Of a stretch of 64,000 nt of DNA, positions 8,450 to 16,721 are shown in pieces. The notes beneath the pieces were generated by a model, which saw only the letters and a list, made by a program, of their open reading frames with translations, was not told where the DNA came from and ran no database searches. Location: the NCBI RefSeq assembly GCF_016595245.1, contig NZ_JAENHM010000088.1:103342-167341 (forward strand), given 5' to 3'. Positions within the stretch are counted from its first letter, which is position 1, and each line of letters begins with the position of its first letter. The stretch comes from Azospirillum endophyticum. Its GTDB lineage: Bacteria; Pseudomonadota; Alphaproteobacteria; Azospirillales; Azospirillaceae. Made by a program: the position numbers and the translations under genes.

Positions 8450-10146
8450 CCGCCGACCATGGTCCGCATCCAGCGCACCGACCGGTTGCGGCCGTCGCGC
8501 TTGGCCTTGTAGAGCGCCGCGTCGGCATGGCGCATCACCGTCGCCATGTCCCTGTCGTCCTCCGGCCAGGAGGCGATGCCGATCGAGCAGCCGACCCTTA
8601 TCTTCTCGCCGTTGAACGATACCGGCTCGTTGACCGCGGCGATGATGCGGGTGGCCAGCTCGTCGGTGTCGGGGGCCGGGCGGCCGGCGCGGCGGGGGAG
8701 CACGGCGGCGAATTCGTCGCCGCCCAGCCGGGCGACGACGTCATCGTCGCGGAAGATGCTGGCGAGCCGGCCGCCGATCTGGCGCAGCACGGCATCGCCG
8801 GCATCGTGGCCCAGCCTGTCGTTCACCGGCTTGAACCCGTCCAGGTCGATGTACATCACCATTGCCGATCCGCCGCCGGCGCCGGTGGATGCCTCGACAT
8901 ACTGCTCGAAATAGCGCCGGTTCGGCAGCGCGGTCAGCCGGTCCTCGTAAGCGATGTCCTCCAGCCGCATCAGCGCCGCGTCCTTGTTGGTCAGGCCGTC
9001 GACCATCTCCCGCAGCGCGACCGAAAGCCGGCGGATCTCCGCGGCCCCGCCGACGTCGGGGATCGCCGCGCCGGGTCCGCCCTTGCCGATCCGCTCGGCG
9101 GCGTCGGCGATGGCGCCGAGCGGGCGGGCGATCCGCCCGGCGGCGAACCAGCCGATCACGCTGAACAGCAAGGCCAGCAGGGTGCCGGACCCGATGATCG
9201 TCATCCGCAGCCGGTTGGTCTCGGCGAAGACGACGTCCGCCGGCTGCCGGGCGACGACGGTCCAGCCCAGCCCGGCATAATCGTGCAGCCCCTTGCCGTG
9301 GGCCACCCCGGTCACATAGGTGATGCCGTCGGGCCAGACCTCGCTGCTCCAGCCGTCGCGCAGCTTGCCGGACAGGGTCGGTACCGGCAGGGGCTTCCCC
9401 ACGGCCGATTCGGGACCGATCAGCACCGTGCCGTCGGCCGACAGGATAAACAGCGTCAGGCCTTTGCGGTCAGCCAATGGTTCGGTCAGCTGCCGGATCG
9501 AGATATGGGCCCATTCCCAGCTGTAATGGGCGGCCAGCACGCCGACCGTGCTGCCGTCCGCCTTCTGCAGCGGCGCGGACACGTCGACGAACTTGGGTGT
9601 TTCCCCCTGCAAATACGGCACCTTGCCCTTCAGGGCCACGGCCTGGTGCACGTCGCCGACGAACAGGCCCTTCATGCCTTCCTGATGCACCGGACGGCTG
9701 GAGATGTCGGCTCCCAGGAGAAGCCCGTTGGAGGCGGCGACCACCCGGCCTCCGGCATTCGTCATGCCGATCCAGGCGATGGTGGGATCGCGGCGCTTCA
9801 ACTCGTCGATCGTCGATTGCGCCACCGTCGGGTCCTTCAGCGCATCGATCCGCGACAGCGCGGCGATCTGGTTGGCGCGGGCCCACATGGTCAGATCGAG
9901 CTGCCGGACCAGCGATTGCGCCAGCCCGGTCATCGAGTTGCCGATTTCCTTGGCCAGCGCGTCGGCGGCGCCGTTGCCGACCACCAGCCCCTTCACCAGG
10001 GTAGACCCGAGCACCAGCACGGCGACGGTCACCGCCACCATGACGCGCAGGCCGATGGCCCGGCTCCGGACACGACCCGGGAAAAAACCGCCCTTGGCGC
10101 TGCGGTGTGCGGCAGCGCTGCCGTTCGGCTGTCCAGGGGACGTCAT
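8446..10146 (-). CDS. Membrane diguanylate cyclase with Cache sensor, HAMP and GGDEF
   Basis: Makes cyclic di-GMP from two GTP. The 566-residue protein has a first membrane helix at about 35-57, a periplasmic Cache-type sensor of roughly 250 residues, a second helix (IIGSGTLLALLFSVIGWFAAG), HAMP, and a C-terminal GGDEF domain. The active-site motif GGDEF is intact at 475-479. An RxxD inhibitory site (RDDD, 466-469) sits five residues upstream, so product feedback inhibition is likely. There is no EAL domain. In this lifestyle cyclic di-GMP would tune motility or attachment, but the signal is not identifiable. Confidence 0.93.
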   Translation of the reverse strand: MTSPGQPNGSAAAHRSAKGGFFPGRVRSRAIGLRVMVAVTVAVLVLGSTLVKGLVVGNGAADALAKEIGNSMTGLAQSLVRQLDLTMWARANQIAALSRIDALKDPTVAQSTIDELKRRDPTIAWIGMTNAGGRVVAASNGLLLGADISSRPVHQEGMKGLFVGDVHQAVALKGKVPYLQGETPKFVDVSAPLQKADGSTVGVLAAHYSWEWAHISIRQLTEPLADRKGLTLFILSADGTVLIGPESAVGKPLPVPTLSGKLRDGWSSEVWPDGITYVTGVAHGKGLHDYAGLGWTVVARQPADVVFAETNRLRMTIIGSGTLLALLFSVIGWFAAGRIARPLGAIADAAERIGKGGPGAAIPDVGGAAEIRRLSVALREMVDGLTNKDAALMRLEDIAYEDRLTALPNRRYFEQYVEASTGAGGGSAMVMYIDLDGFKPVNDRLGHDAGDAVLRQIGGRLASIFRDDDVVARLGGDEFAAVLPRRAGRPAPDTDELATRIIAAVNEPVSFNGEKIRVGCSIGIASWPEDDRDMATVMRHADAALYKAKRDGRNRSVRWMRTMVGG

Positions 10147-10380
10147 GGCGGCAAGATCCTTTCGGACGGCTTCGTCAGATCCGGCGGGGGCAGATCGATC
10201 CGGTTGGAGACGGTCATTGCGGGAACCGTATCATCCCAGCCCTTTATAAAGGGTCAACCGGAACTTAATCGATGCGCTGTGATCGGGATGAGCGCGCAAG
10301 GCCTCTGCCGGGACGCGGTAGCGCACCCCGACGGGCGTCAACCAAAAAAGTTTGCTGGGCTGACTTTCAGCATATTGCGG
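10147..10380. other. Non-coding upstream region of the diguanylate cyclase
   Basis: First half of a 482-base gap. It must contain the minus-strand promoter for the diguanylate cyclase; an AT-richer patch with a CTTTATAAAG palindrome is near 10240-10250. I see no gene, tRNA or convincing named operator. The rest of the gap holds the candidate small RNA at 10381-10507 and the leader of the TRAP gene. Confidence 0.6.
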
Positions 10381-10507
10381 AAAAAGGAAAAGGCCGCTAG
10401 CAATACAGCTGCGGCCCGAGTTTAGGGAGGAAACGCCTGAAAGGCGATCGAAACAACAAATAATGCTGCGTCGCCGAAAATCCAGCCCGTTGCGGCTGGA
10501 TTTTTCG
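10381..10507 (+). ncRNA. Candidate small RNA with three hairpins
   Basis: No protein gene reads toward this stretch on the plus strand, yet it ends in a well-formed intrinsic terminator. Successive hairpins are visible: GGCCGC/GCGGCC at 10392-10416 (extended by AGC/GCT), a small CGCCT-gaa-AGGCG stem at about 10434-10446, and the terminator at 10477-10507. Between them is a single-stranded A-rich run (GAAACAACAAATAATG), which is sRNA-like, and an exposed GGGAGGAAA. The 5' end is not determinable. It could instead be a leader transcript of the TRAP gene with an attenuator. Confidence 0.45.
10477..10507 (+). terminator. Strong intrinsic terminator
   Basis: An 11-bp stem, AAAATCCAGCC with GGCTGGATTTT, encloses a 6-base loop (CGTTGC) and runs into TTTTTCGTTT. 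It has all features of a rho-independent terminator on the plus strand and lies about 120 bases before the TRAP gene, with no plus-strand gene for more than 2 kb upstream. Confidence 0.85.
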
Positions 10508-10628
10508 TTTCCCCCGCAAGAATCTTCCCCGCATTCCGTGTTGCCCTGACGGAAGAAGGATTCCCCGGACGGTTGGTTGCGCTATCATGTCGGCCCAACG
10601 AACCATATGATCGGGAAGATTCGTCATC

Positions 10629-11726
10629 ATGAAACGGCGTGCGTTCCTCACCAGCGCCGGCGTCGGCATTGCCGCCGCCGGGACCGTCGCGGCTCCGGCC
10701 ATCGCCCAGACCTCCCAGCCCGAAATCAAGTGGCGCATGGCGTCGAGCTATCCCAAGAGCCTCGACACCATCTATGGCGCGGCAGAGTTCATCGCCAAGC
10801 GGGTGTCCGACGCCACCGACGGCAAGTTCCAGATCCGCACCTTCGCGGCGGGCGAGATCGTTCCGGCGCTGCAGGTGCTGGACGCGGTGCAGAACGGCAC
10901 GGTCGAGTGCGGCCAGTCGGCGGCCTATTTCTACGTCGGCAAGGACCCGACCTTCTGCTTCGACACCGCCATGCCCTTCGGCCTGAACACGCGCCAGCAC
11001 ATCGCCTGGATGATGCATGGCGGCGGGCTGGAACTGATGCGGGAGGTGTTCAAGGATTACAACATCCACCATATCCCGGCCGGCAACACCGGCGCCCAGA
11101 TGGGCGGCTGGTTCCGCAAGGAGATCAAGAGCCTGGATGATCTGAAGGGCCTGAAGATGCGCATCGGCGGTCTGGTCGGCCAGATCCTGACGCCCTTCGG
11201 GCTGGTCCCGCAGCAGCTCGGCGGCGGCGACATCTACCCGGCCCTGGAGCGCGGCACCATCGACGCGGCGGAGTTCGTCGGCCCCTATGACGACGAGAAG
11301 CTGGGCTTCCAGAAGGTCGCCAAATACTACTACTACCCCGGCTGGTGGGAAGGGTCGGCCCAGATCCCGTTGATGTTCAACATGCAGGCCTGGGACTCTC
11401 TGCCGAAATCCTACCAGACCATCCTGGAGCAGGCCTGCTGGGAAGCCAACAGCTGGATGATCGCCAAGTACGACACGCTGAACGCCGCAGCGCTGAAGCG
11501 GCTGGTCGGCGCCGGCGCCGTGCTGCGCCCCTTCCCGCGCGACATGATGCAGGCCTGCGAGAAGGCGGCATTCGAATTCTACGAGAAGCTCGCCGCCGGC
11601 AACCCGCGCTTCAAGAAGGTCTATGACGGCTGGAAGCCCTTCCTGGAGCAGGAACGGCTGTGGTTCCGCGTCGCCGAGAACGGCTTCGACAGCTTCGTCT
11701 ACAGCCAAGCGGCGCAGCAGCGCTGA
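10629..11726 (+). CDS. TRAP transporter substrate-binding protein, TakP-like
   Basis: Periplasmic DctP-family binding protein of 365 residues. The N-terminus (KRRAFLTSAG, then AIAQ) is a twin-arginine-type signal peptide with cleavage near residue 26. Segments such as MGGWFRKEI, GGDIYPALERGTIDAAE, GPYDDEKLGF and YYYYPGWWEGSA closely resemble TakP of Rhodobacter sphaeroides as I remember it, a binding protein for 2-oxo acids such as pyruvate. A 2-oxo-acid ligand is therefore likely but not proven. No DctQ/DctM membrane genes adjoin it, so its partners must be elsewhere. It is preceded by the terminator at 10477 and followed by a hairpin. Confidence 0.92.
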   Translation: MKRRAFLTSAGVGIAAAGTVAAPAIAQTSQPEIKWRMASSYPKSLDTIYGAAEFIAKRVSDATDGKFQIRTFAAGEIVPALQVLDAVQNGTVECGQSAAYFYVGKDPTFCFDTAMPFGLNTRQHIAWMMHGGGLELMREVFKDYNIHHIPAGNTGAQMGGWFRKEIKSLDDLKGLKMRIGGLVGQILTPFGLVPQQLGGGDIYPALERGTIDAAEFVGPYDDEKLGFQKVAKYYYYPGWWEGSAQIPLMFNMQAWDSLPKSYQTILEQACWEANSWMIAKYDTLNAAALKRLVGAGAVLRPFPRDMMQACEKAAFEFYEKLAAGNPRFKKVYDGWKPFLEQERLWFRVAENGFDSFVYSQAAQQR

Positions 11727-11737
11727 GTCCCCTGTGC

Positions 11738-11766
11738 GGGGCGGATCGCCTGCGGCGATTCGCCCC
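11738..11766 (+). terminator. Hairpin downstream of the TRAP binding protein gene
   Basis: A 13-bp stem (GGGGCGGATCGCC with GGCGATTCGCCCC, one G-U pair) with loop TGC begins 12 bases after the stop. No U tract follows. The rest of the 309-base gap to 12036 holds only the leader of the ABC operon. Confidence 0.55.
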
Positions 11767-11941
11767 GGCCGTCGTCGACAGATGTCGATTTCCGTCGCTC
11801 CGTCTGTCCGTTATCGTGATCATCGGTCTTCTCAATCGCACGCGGATGGAGCACACTGCCGGTCGGAGCGTGGGCATCGCCTTCGCATTTGCACAAAAAA
11901 TCGGCAGACTGTTGAATTGATCAAGTCATAGTCATTCCTCT

Positions 11942-11959
11942 TGTCTATTTTCTTAAACG
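11942..11959. promoter_or_regulatory. Candidate operator in front of the ABC importer operon
   Basis: The 18-mer TGTCTATTTTCTTAAACG matches the gabD palindrome at 17373-17390 at 14 of 18 positions, including the TTAAAC half-site, and both are followed closely by ATGGTA. It lies about 77 bases before the start of the ATPase gene, within AT-rich promoter-like DNA (11890-11960). I infer that the XRE-cupin regulator encoded at 16722 binds both. Confidence 0.45.
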
Positions 11960-12035
11960 CATGGTACCGTCGGGGCCAGAATGACGGACCGGGGTGGCGT
12001 ACCCGGATCCAGTCGCCTGTGACGGGAGCGGACGG

Positions 12036-13145
12036 ATGGACGGCGGGATGATCGCGACGACAGATACCCTGGTGCGCTTCTCCGGGGTGCAGAAGACCTA
12101 CGATGGCGAGCATCTCGTGGTGAAGAGCCTCGATCTCGACATCCGCAAGGGCGAATTCCTGACGCTGCTGGGGCCGTCGGGGTCGGGCAAGACCACCACG
12201 CTGATGATGCTGGCCGGGTTCGAGGTGCCGACGCAGGGCGACATCTTCATCGGCGACCGGCCGATCAAGAACACGCCGCCGCACAAGCGCGACATCGGCA
12301 TGGTCTTCCAGAACTACGCCCTGTTCCCCCACCTGACGATCGAGGAAAACGTCGCCTTCCCGCTGTCGGTGCGCGGCATTTCCAAGGCGGAAATCAAGGA
12401 GCGGGTGGCGGCGGCGCTCGACATGATCAAGCTCGGCACCCTCGCCGGCCGTCGTCCCGGCCAGCTGTCCGGCGGCCAGCAGCAGCGCGTGGCGCTCGCC
12501 CGCGCCCTGGTCTTCAATCCGGCCCTGGTGCTGATGGACGAGCCGCTGGGTGCGCTCGACAAGCGCCTGCGCGAGCATATGCAGCTGGAGATCAAGCGCC
12601 TGCACGAGACGATGGGCCTGACCGTCGTCTATGTCACCCACGACCAGGGGGAGGCGCTGACGATGTCCGACCGCATCGCGGTCTTCAACGACGGCATCGT
12701 CCAGCAGATCGACCGGCCGGATGCGCTGTACGAGCGGCCGGTGAACAGCTTCGTCGCCAACTTCATCGGCGAGAACAATGTTCTGACCGGGGTTGTCGAA
12801 AATATCGAACAGGGCTGGGCGCGGGTCGCGCTGGACGCCGGCGGTTCGGTGGTGGCGCAGGCGGTCAACATCGGCGGCGCCGGCAACCGCACCTCGCTGT
12901 CGCTCCGCCCGGAGCGCGTGGCGATCGAGACCGGCGACAGCGGCGACACGGCCGTCAACCGCCTGCCGGCGACGCTGACCGACCTGATCTATCTCGGCGA
13001 CCACACGCTGGCGGTGCTGAACACGCCGGCCAATCCGGAATTCATGGTCAAGCTGCCGGCCGGCTCCTATGCCGGCCTGGCGCCGGGCCAGGACGTTTAC
13101 ATCGCTTTCCGCCCGGAGGATTGCCGGGCGCTCGATCCGGTCTGA
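12036..13145 (+). CDS. ABC importer ATPase, polyamine/GABA family (PotA-like)
   Basis: Cytoplasmic ATPase of 369 residues that would drive import through the two permeases downstream. Walker A is GPSGSGKTT, the Q-loop is in VFQNYALF, the signature is LSGGQQQR, Walker B is LVLMDEP, and the H-loop is VTHDQ. A C-terminal TOBE-type domain (about 275-365, ending AFRPEDCRAL) is typical of the CUT1/PotA group. I chose the ATG at 12036 with GGGAG 8 bases upstream; a GTG at 11994 and an ATG at 12048 are alternatives. Gene order ATPase, binding protein, permease, permease equals that of agtABCD of Pseudomonas aeruginosa, which imports GABA and delta-aminovalerate. Confidence 0.93.
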   Translation: MDGGMIATTDTLVRFSGVQKTYDGEHLVVKSLDLDIRKGEFLTLLGPSGSGKTTTLMMLAGFEVPTQGDIFIGDRPIKNTPPHKRDIGMVFQNYALFPHLTIEENVAFPLSVRGISKAEIKERVAAALDMIKLGTLAGRRPGQLSGGQQQRVALARALVFNPALVLMDEPLGALDKRLREHMQLEIKRLHETMGLTVVYVTHDQGEALTMSDRIAVFNDGIVQQIDRPDALYERPVNSFVANFIGENNVLTGVVENIEQGWARVALDAGGSVVAQAVNIGGAGNRTSLSLRPERVAIETGDSGDTAVNRLPATLTDLIYLGDHTLAVLNTPANPEFMVKLPAGSYAGLAPGQDVYIAFRPEDCRALDPV

Positions 13146-13212
13146 GGATCCGCTTCCTCACGGCCAGGGTGCCTTCCAGAAATAACGACCACGACGAATA
13201 AGGACGGGGATT

Positions 13213-14259
13213 ATGTCGAAGAAAAAGGTGGCTCTCGGTTTCGTCGCGACTTTCACCGCCCTCACGGCCCTGGCATCGGCCGCGAGCGCCCGCGACCTCA
13301 CCGTCGTGTCGTGGGGCGGCGCCTATCAGGACGTCCAGAAGAAGGTGTATTTCGGTCCGTTCAAGGAGAGCGGCACGCCGATGAACGACGAATCCTGGGA
13401 TGGCGGCGTCGGCGTCCTGCGCGCCAAGGTCCAGGGCGGTGCCTCCACCTGGGACGTCGTGCAGGTCGAGAGCGAGGAGCTGGCGCTCGGCTGCGACGAG
13501 GGCCTGTACGAGAAGATGAACTTCTCCAAGATCGGCGGCGAGGACAGCTACCTGCCGTCCACCGTCAACGCCTGCGGCGTCGGCGCCATCGTCTATGACT
13601 TCGTCCTCGGTTATGACAAGGACAAGCTGAAGGACGCGCCGAAGAGCTGGGCCGATTTCTTCGACACCAAGAAGATCCCGGGCAAGCGCGGTCTGCGCCA
13701 GGGCGCCAAGACCACGCTGGAGATCGCGCTGATGGCCGACGGCGTCGCCCCGGCCGACGTCTACAAGGTTCTGGGCACCGAGGCCGGCATCGACCGCGCC
13801 TTCAAGAAGCTCGACACCATCAAGAACGACATCGTCTGGTGGAAGGCCGGCGCCCAGCCGCCGCAGCTGCTGGCGTCCGGCGAAGTGGCGATGACGTCGG
13901 TCTACAACGGCCGCATCGACGCCGCCAACAAGAACGAGAAGAAGAATTTCGGCATGGTGTGGAACGGCGCGCTCTACACCGTCGACAGCTGGGTCATCCT
14001 GAAGGGCAGCCCGAACGTCGATGCCGCCTACAAGTTCCTGAACTTCGTCGGCAAGCCGGAGAACCAGGCCAAGCTGTCCGAAGGCATCGCCTACGGCACG
14101 TCGAACAAGAAGGCCCCGTCGCTGCTGCAGAAGGCGGTCCTGGCCGACCTGCCGACCGCGCCGGACAACATGAAGAACGCGATCGAGATCAACACCGACT
14201 TCTGGCTGGAGAACATCGACCGCCTGACCGAACGCTTCAACAAGTGGGCGGCGAAGTAA
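13213..14259 (+). CDS. ABC importer periplasmic binding protein (PotD/PotF-like)
   Basis: Captures the substrate in the periplasm. The 348-residue protein starts with a Sec signal peptide ending near residue 26 (ASAASA|RD). The mature start RDLTVVSWGGAYQDVQ is typical of the spermidine/putrescine/GABA cluster of extracellular binding proteins. The substrate (polyamine, GABA or a related amino compound) cannot be fixed from sequence; the neighbouring gabD and gabT favour GABA or putrescine. The gap after the ATPase gene is 67 bases. A large palindromic element separates it from the permease genes, which may raise its expression relative to them. Confidence 0.92.
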   Translation: MSKKKVALGFVATFTALTALASAASARDLTVVSWGGAYQDVQKKVYFGPFKESGTPMNDESWDGGVGVLRAKVQGGASTWDVVQVESEELALGCDEGLYEKMNFSKIGGEDSYLPSTVNACGVGAIVYDFVLGYDKDKLKDAPKSWADFFDTKKIPGKRGLRQGAKTTLEIALMADGVAPADVYKVLGTEAGIDRAFKKLDTIKNDIVWWKAGAQPPQLLASGEVAMTSVYNGRIDAANKNEKKNFGMVWNGALYTVDSWVILKGSPNVDAAYKFLNFVGKPENQAKLSEGIAYGTSNKKAPSLLQKAVLADLPTAPDNMKNAIEINTDFWLENIDRLTERFNKWAAK

Positions 14260-14286
14260 GCGTTAGCTTTACGTAACGGCACTCTT

Positions 14287-14455
14287 CCCCCTCTCCCCCC
14301 CGGGGAGAGGGTCGGGGTGAGGGGGATGCACAGCGGCAGGCATCGGGTCGAACGGTGCTTCTCCATTATATTTTCCGGCGGATCACTGCCCGCCCTGCGG
14401 TGACCGGACGCCATGCGTCCCCCTCACCCTAACCCTCTCCCCGGGGGGAGAGGGG
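14287..14455. repeat. Composite palindromic element, type A copy 2
   Basis: Lies inside the ABC operon, between the binding-protein and first permease genes. Left arm: CCCCTCTCCCCCCCGGGG, then AGAGGGTCGGGGTGAGGGG. Right arm: the inverted equivalent, CCCCCTCACCCTAACC followed by a CTCTCCCC/GGGGAGAG hairpin. A core of about 85 bases lies between. The right arm of over 40 bases differs from that of the copy at 20301 at only two positions. Confidence 0.85.
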
Positions 14456-14511
14456 ATGGTCCCGGATTTCGGGGTTTCTTGCGCCCGCGTTTTTCCAACA
14501 GGACAATGCCG

Positions 14512-15762
14512 ATGACAGCCGCCTTCGTTGCCGGCGCCGACGTGCCGTTGAAGCGTCGATTGAAACGGGCCGAGCGGACCCGGCAGTTCCGTGCGCTGGG
14601 GCTGGTGCTGCCGCTGCTGGCCTTCCTGCTGTTCACCTTCGTCGTGCCGCTCGCCGGCATGATCTGGAAGTCGGTGGACGACTGGGAGGTGCCGCAGGTG
14701 ATGCCGCAGACCGTGGCGGCCCTGGGGCATTGGAACGGCCAGGGGTTGCCCGACGAGGCCGCCTTCGCCGCGCTCGCCGCCGACATCCGCACCGCGCGCG
14801 AGGCCGGAACCCTGGCCGTCGCCGCCAAGCGGCTGAACTATGTCGTCAACGGCTTTCGCACGACGCTGCTGTCGACCGGCCGCAAGCTGAAGGAGCAGCC
14901 CGCTCCCGGCACCGCGAAGGATACGATGATCGAAATCGCCCCGGCCTGGGGCGAGCGCGAAAGCTGGACGGCGATCAAGAGCGCCAGCGGCCCGGTCACC
15001 AGCTATTACCTGCTGGCCGCGGTCGACCTGACCCGCAACCCGGACGGCGCCATCGTCCAGTCGCCGGCGGACCAGGCGATCTATCGCGACGTCTTCATCC
15101 GCACCTTCACCATCGGCTTCGGCGTCACGGCACTGTGCCTGCTGCTGGGCTTCCCTGTGGCCTATCTGCTGGCGAACCTGCCGACCGGCCGGTCGAACCT
15201 GCTGATGATCTTCGTGCTGCTGCCCTTCTGGACCTCGCTGCTGGTGCGCACCTGCGCCTGGATCGTGATCCTGCAGAGCGAGGGCATCGTCAACGGCTCG
15301 CTGCAATGGCTGGGCGTGATCGACGAGCCGCTGCGGCTGATCTACAACCGGTTCGGCGTCTACATGGCGATGACCCATGTGCTGCTGCCCTTCATGATCC
15401 TGCCGCTCTACAGCGTCATGCGCGGCATTTCGCCGGCCTACATGCGGGCCGCCGCCTCGCTCGGCGCGCCGCCGGCGACCGCCTTCCTGCGCATCTACCT
15501 GCCGCAGACCATCCCGGGGATCGGCGCCGGCTGCCTGCTCGTCTTCATCCTGGCCATCGGCTACTACATCACGCCGGCGCTGGTCGGCGGGGCCGCCGAC
15601 CAGATGATTTCGTCCTTCATCGCCTTCTACACCACGGAAACGGTCAACTGGGGCCTCGCCTCGGCATTGGGTGCGGTGCTGCTGCTCTCCACCGTGGTGC
15701 TGGCGCTGCTTTACGGCAAGCTGGCGCTCGGCCGCCAGACGACGGGAGGTCTGAAGAATTGA
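14512..15762 (+). CDS. ABC importer permease 1 with long first periplasmic loop (PotB-like)
   Basis: Inner-membrane subunit of 416 residues. The usual permease core is at the C-terminal side, with the ATPase-contact loop near 315-335 (YMRAAASLGAPPATAFLRIY). Between the first helix (about 27-49) and the second (about 198-218) is an unusually long hydrophilic stretch of roughly 145 residues, against about 20-40 in E. coli PotB (about 275 residues in total). I chose the ATG at 14512 because AGGA then sits 8 bases upstream; the ATG at 14506 is too close. The last bases overlap the next gene. Confidence 0.9.
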   Translation: MTAAFVAGADVPLKRRLKRAERTRQFRALGLVLPLLAFLLFTFVVPLAGMIWKSVDDWEVPQVMPQTVAALGHWNGQGLPDEAAFAALAADIRTAREAGTLAVAAKRLNYVVNGFRTTLLSTGRKLKEQPAPGTAKDTMIEIAPAWGERESWTAIKSASGPVTSYYLLAAVDLTRNPDGAIVQSPADQAIYRDVFIRTFTIGFGVTALCLLLGFPVAYLLANLPTGRSNLLMIFVLLPFWTSLLVRTCAWIVILQSEGIVNGSLQWLGVIDEPLRLIYNRFGVYMAMTHVLLPFMILPLYSVMRGISPAYMRAAASLGAPPATAFLRIYLPQTIPGIGAGCLLVFILAIGYYITPALVGGAADQMISSFIAFYTTETVNWGLASALGAVLLLSTVVLALLYGKLALGRQTTGGLKN

Positions 15763-16589
15763 GCGCGAACCAATCCCCCCAGACCGCCAGCCAGCGCGCC
15801 GCCTGGATCGCGACGGTGGTCGCCTCCACCCTGGTGTTCATCTTCCTGATGGCGCCGATCCTGGCGATCGTGCCGCTCTCTTTCAGCTCCAGCACCTACC
15901 TGACCTATCCGCTGCCGGGCCTGTCGCTGCGCTGGTACGAGGATTTCCTCGGCTCGGCGCGCTGGATGAACTCGCTGAAGAACAGCGTCATCATCGGCGT
16001 GGCCTCGGCCATGCTGTCGATGGTGCTGGGCACGCTGGCCTCGCTGGGGCTGGCCCAGTGGAAGAGCAAGTGGAAGCCGCTGGTGCTGGCCGTCGTGCTG
16101 TCGCCGATGGTGGTGCCGGTCGTCATCACCGCGGTCGGCGTCTATTTCTTCTTCGCGCCGCTGGGGCTGACCGGCAACTATCTCGGTCTGATCCTGGTCC
16201 ATACCGCGCTGGCGACGCCCTTCGTCGTCATCACCGTGTCGGCGACCCTGCAGAGCTTCGACATGACGCTGGCGCGCGCCGCCGCCTCGCTGGGGGCGCC
16301 GCCGCTGCTGACCTTCCGCAAGGTGATCCTGCCGCTGATCCTCCCGGGTCTGGCGTCCGGCGCGCTGTTCGCCTTCGCCACCAGCTTCGACGAGGTGGTG
16401 ACGGTGCTGTTCCTCGCAGGTCCCGAGCAGCGTACGCTGCCTAGAGAAATGTTCAGCGGCATCCGCGAGAACATCAGCCCGACCATCACCGCGGTGGCGG
16501 TGGTGCTGACGGTGATCTCGGTCTGCATGCTGTCGACGCTGGAAATCCTGCGCCGGCGCAACGAGCGGCTGAAGGGGAATGCGGAGTAG
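15759..16589 (+). CDS. ABC importer permease 2 (PotC-like)
   Basis: Inner-membrane permease of 276 residues with about six helices. The ATPase-docking EAA-type loop is near 172-190 (LARAAASLGAPPLLTFRKVI). The start is a TTG at 15759 in the sequence TTGA, overlapping the stop of permease 1 by 4 bases. GGGAGG lies 9 bases upstream, so translation of the two permeases is coupled. No ATG gives a full-length N-terminus. It completes the four-gene importer and is followed by a palindromic element rather than an ordinary terminator. Confidence 0.92.
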   Translation: MSANQSPQTASQRAAWIATVVASTLVFIFLMAPILAIVPLSFSSSTYLTYPLPGLSLRWYEDFLGSARWMNSLKNSVIIGVASAMLSMVLGTLASLGLAQWKSKWKPLVLAVVLSPMVVPVVITAVGVYFFFAPLGLTGNYLGLILVHTALATPFVVITVSATLQSFDMTLARAAASLGAPPLLTFRKVILPLILPGLASGALFAFATSFDEVVTVLFLAGPEQRTLPREMFSGIRENISPTITAVAVVLTVISVCMLSTLEILRRRNERLKGNAE

Positions 16590-16600
16590 GGGAGGCGTTA

Positions 16601-16708
16601 CCCCCCACCCCAACCCTCCCCCGCTGGGCGGGGGAGGGGGCAGGTGCTGATGCGGGAGAGTGGCGGCAGTCCCTCCCCCGCGAGAGCGGGGGAGGTTAGG
16701 TGGGGGGC
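16601..16708. repeat. Composite palindromic element, type B copy 1 (empty form)
   Basis: Left arm CCCCCCACCCCAACCC plus hairpin CTCCCCCGC/GCGGGGGAG; right arm the inverted equivalent ending GAGGTTAGGTGGGGGGC. A core of about 30 bases contains GGCAGGTGCTGAT. At 16624/16625 the left hairpin lacks the 60-base insert found in the copies at 60041 and 63780, so this is the empty form. Confidence 0.85.
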
Positions 16709-16721
16709 TAACTCAGCAAGG

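Noticed and set aside
10463..10552. A 29-codon frame running through the terminator at 10477
   Set aside because: The frame encodes an Arg/Pro/Ser-rich peptide across a terminator stem and lacks a ribosome site at proper spacing.
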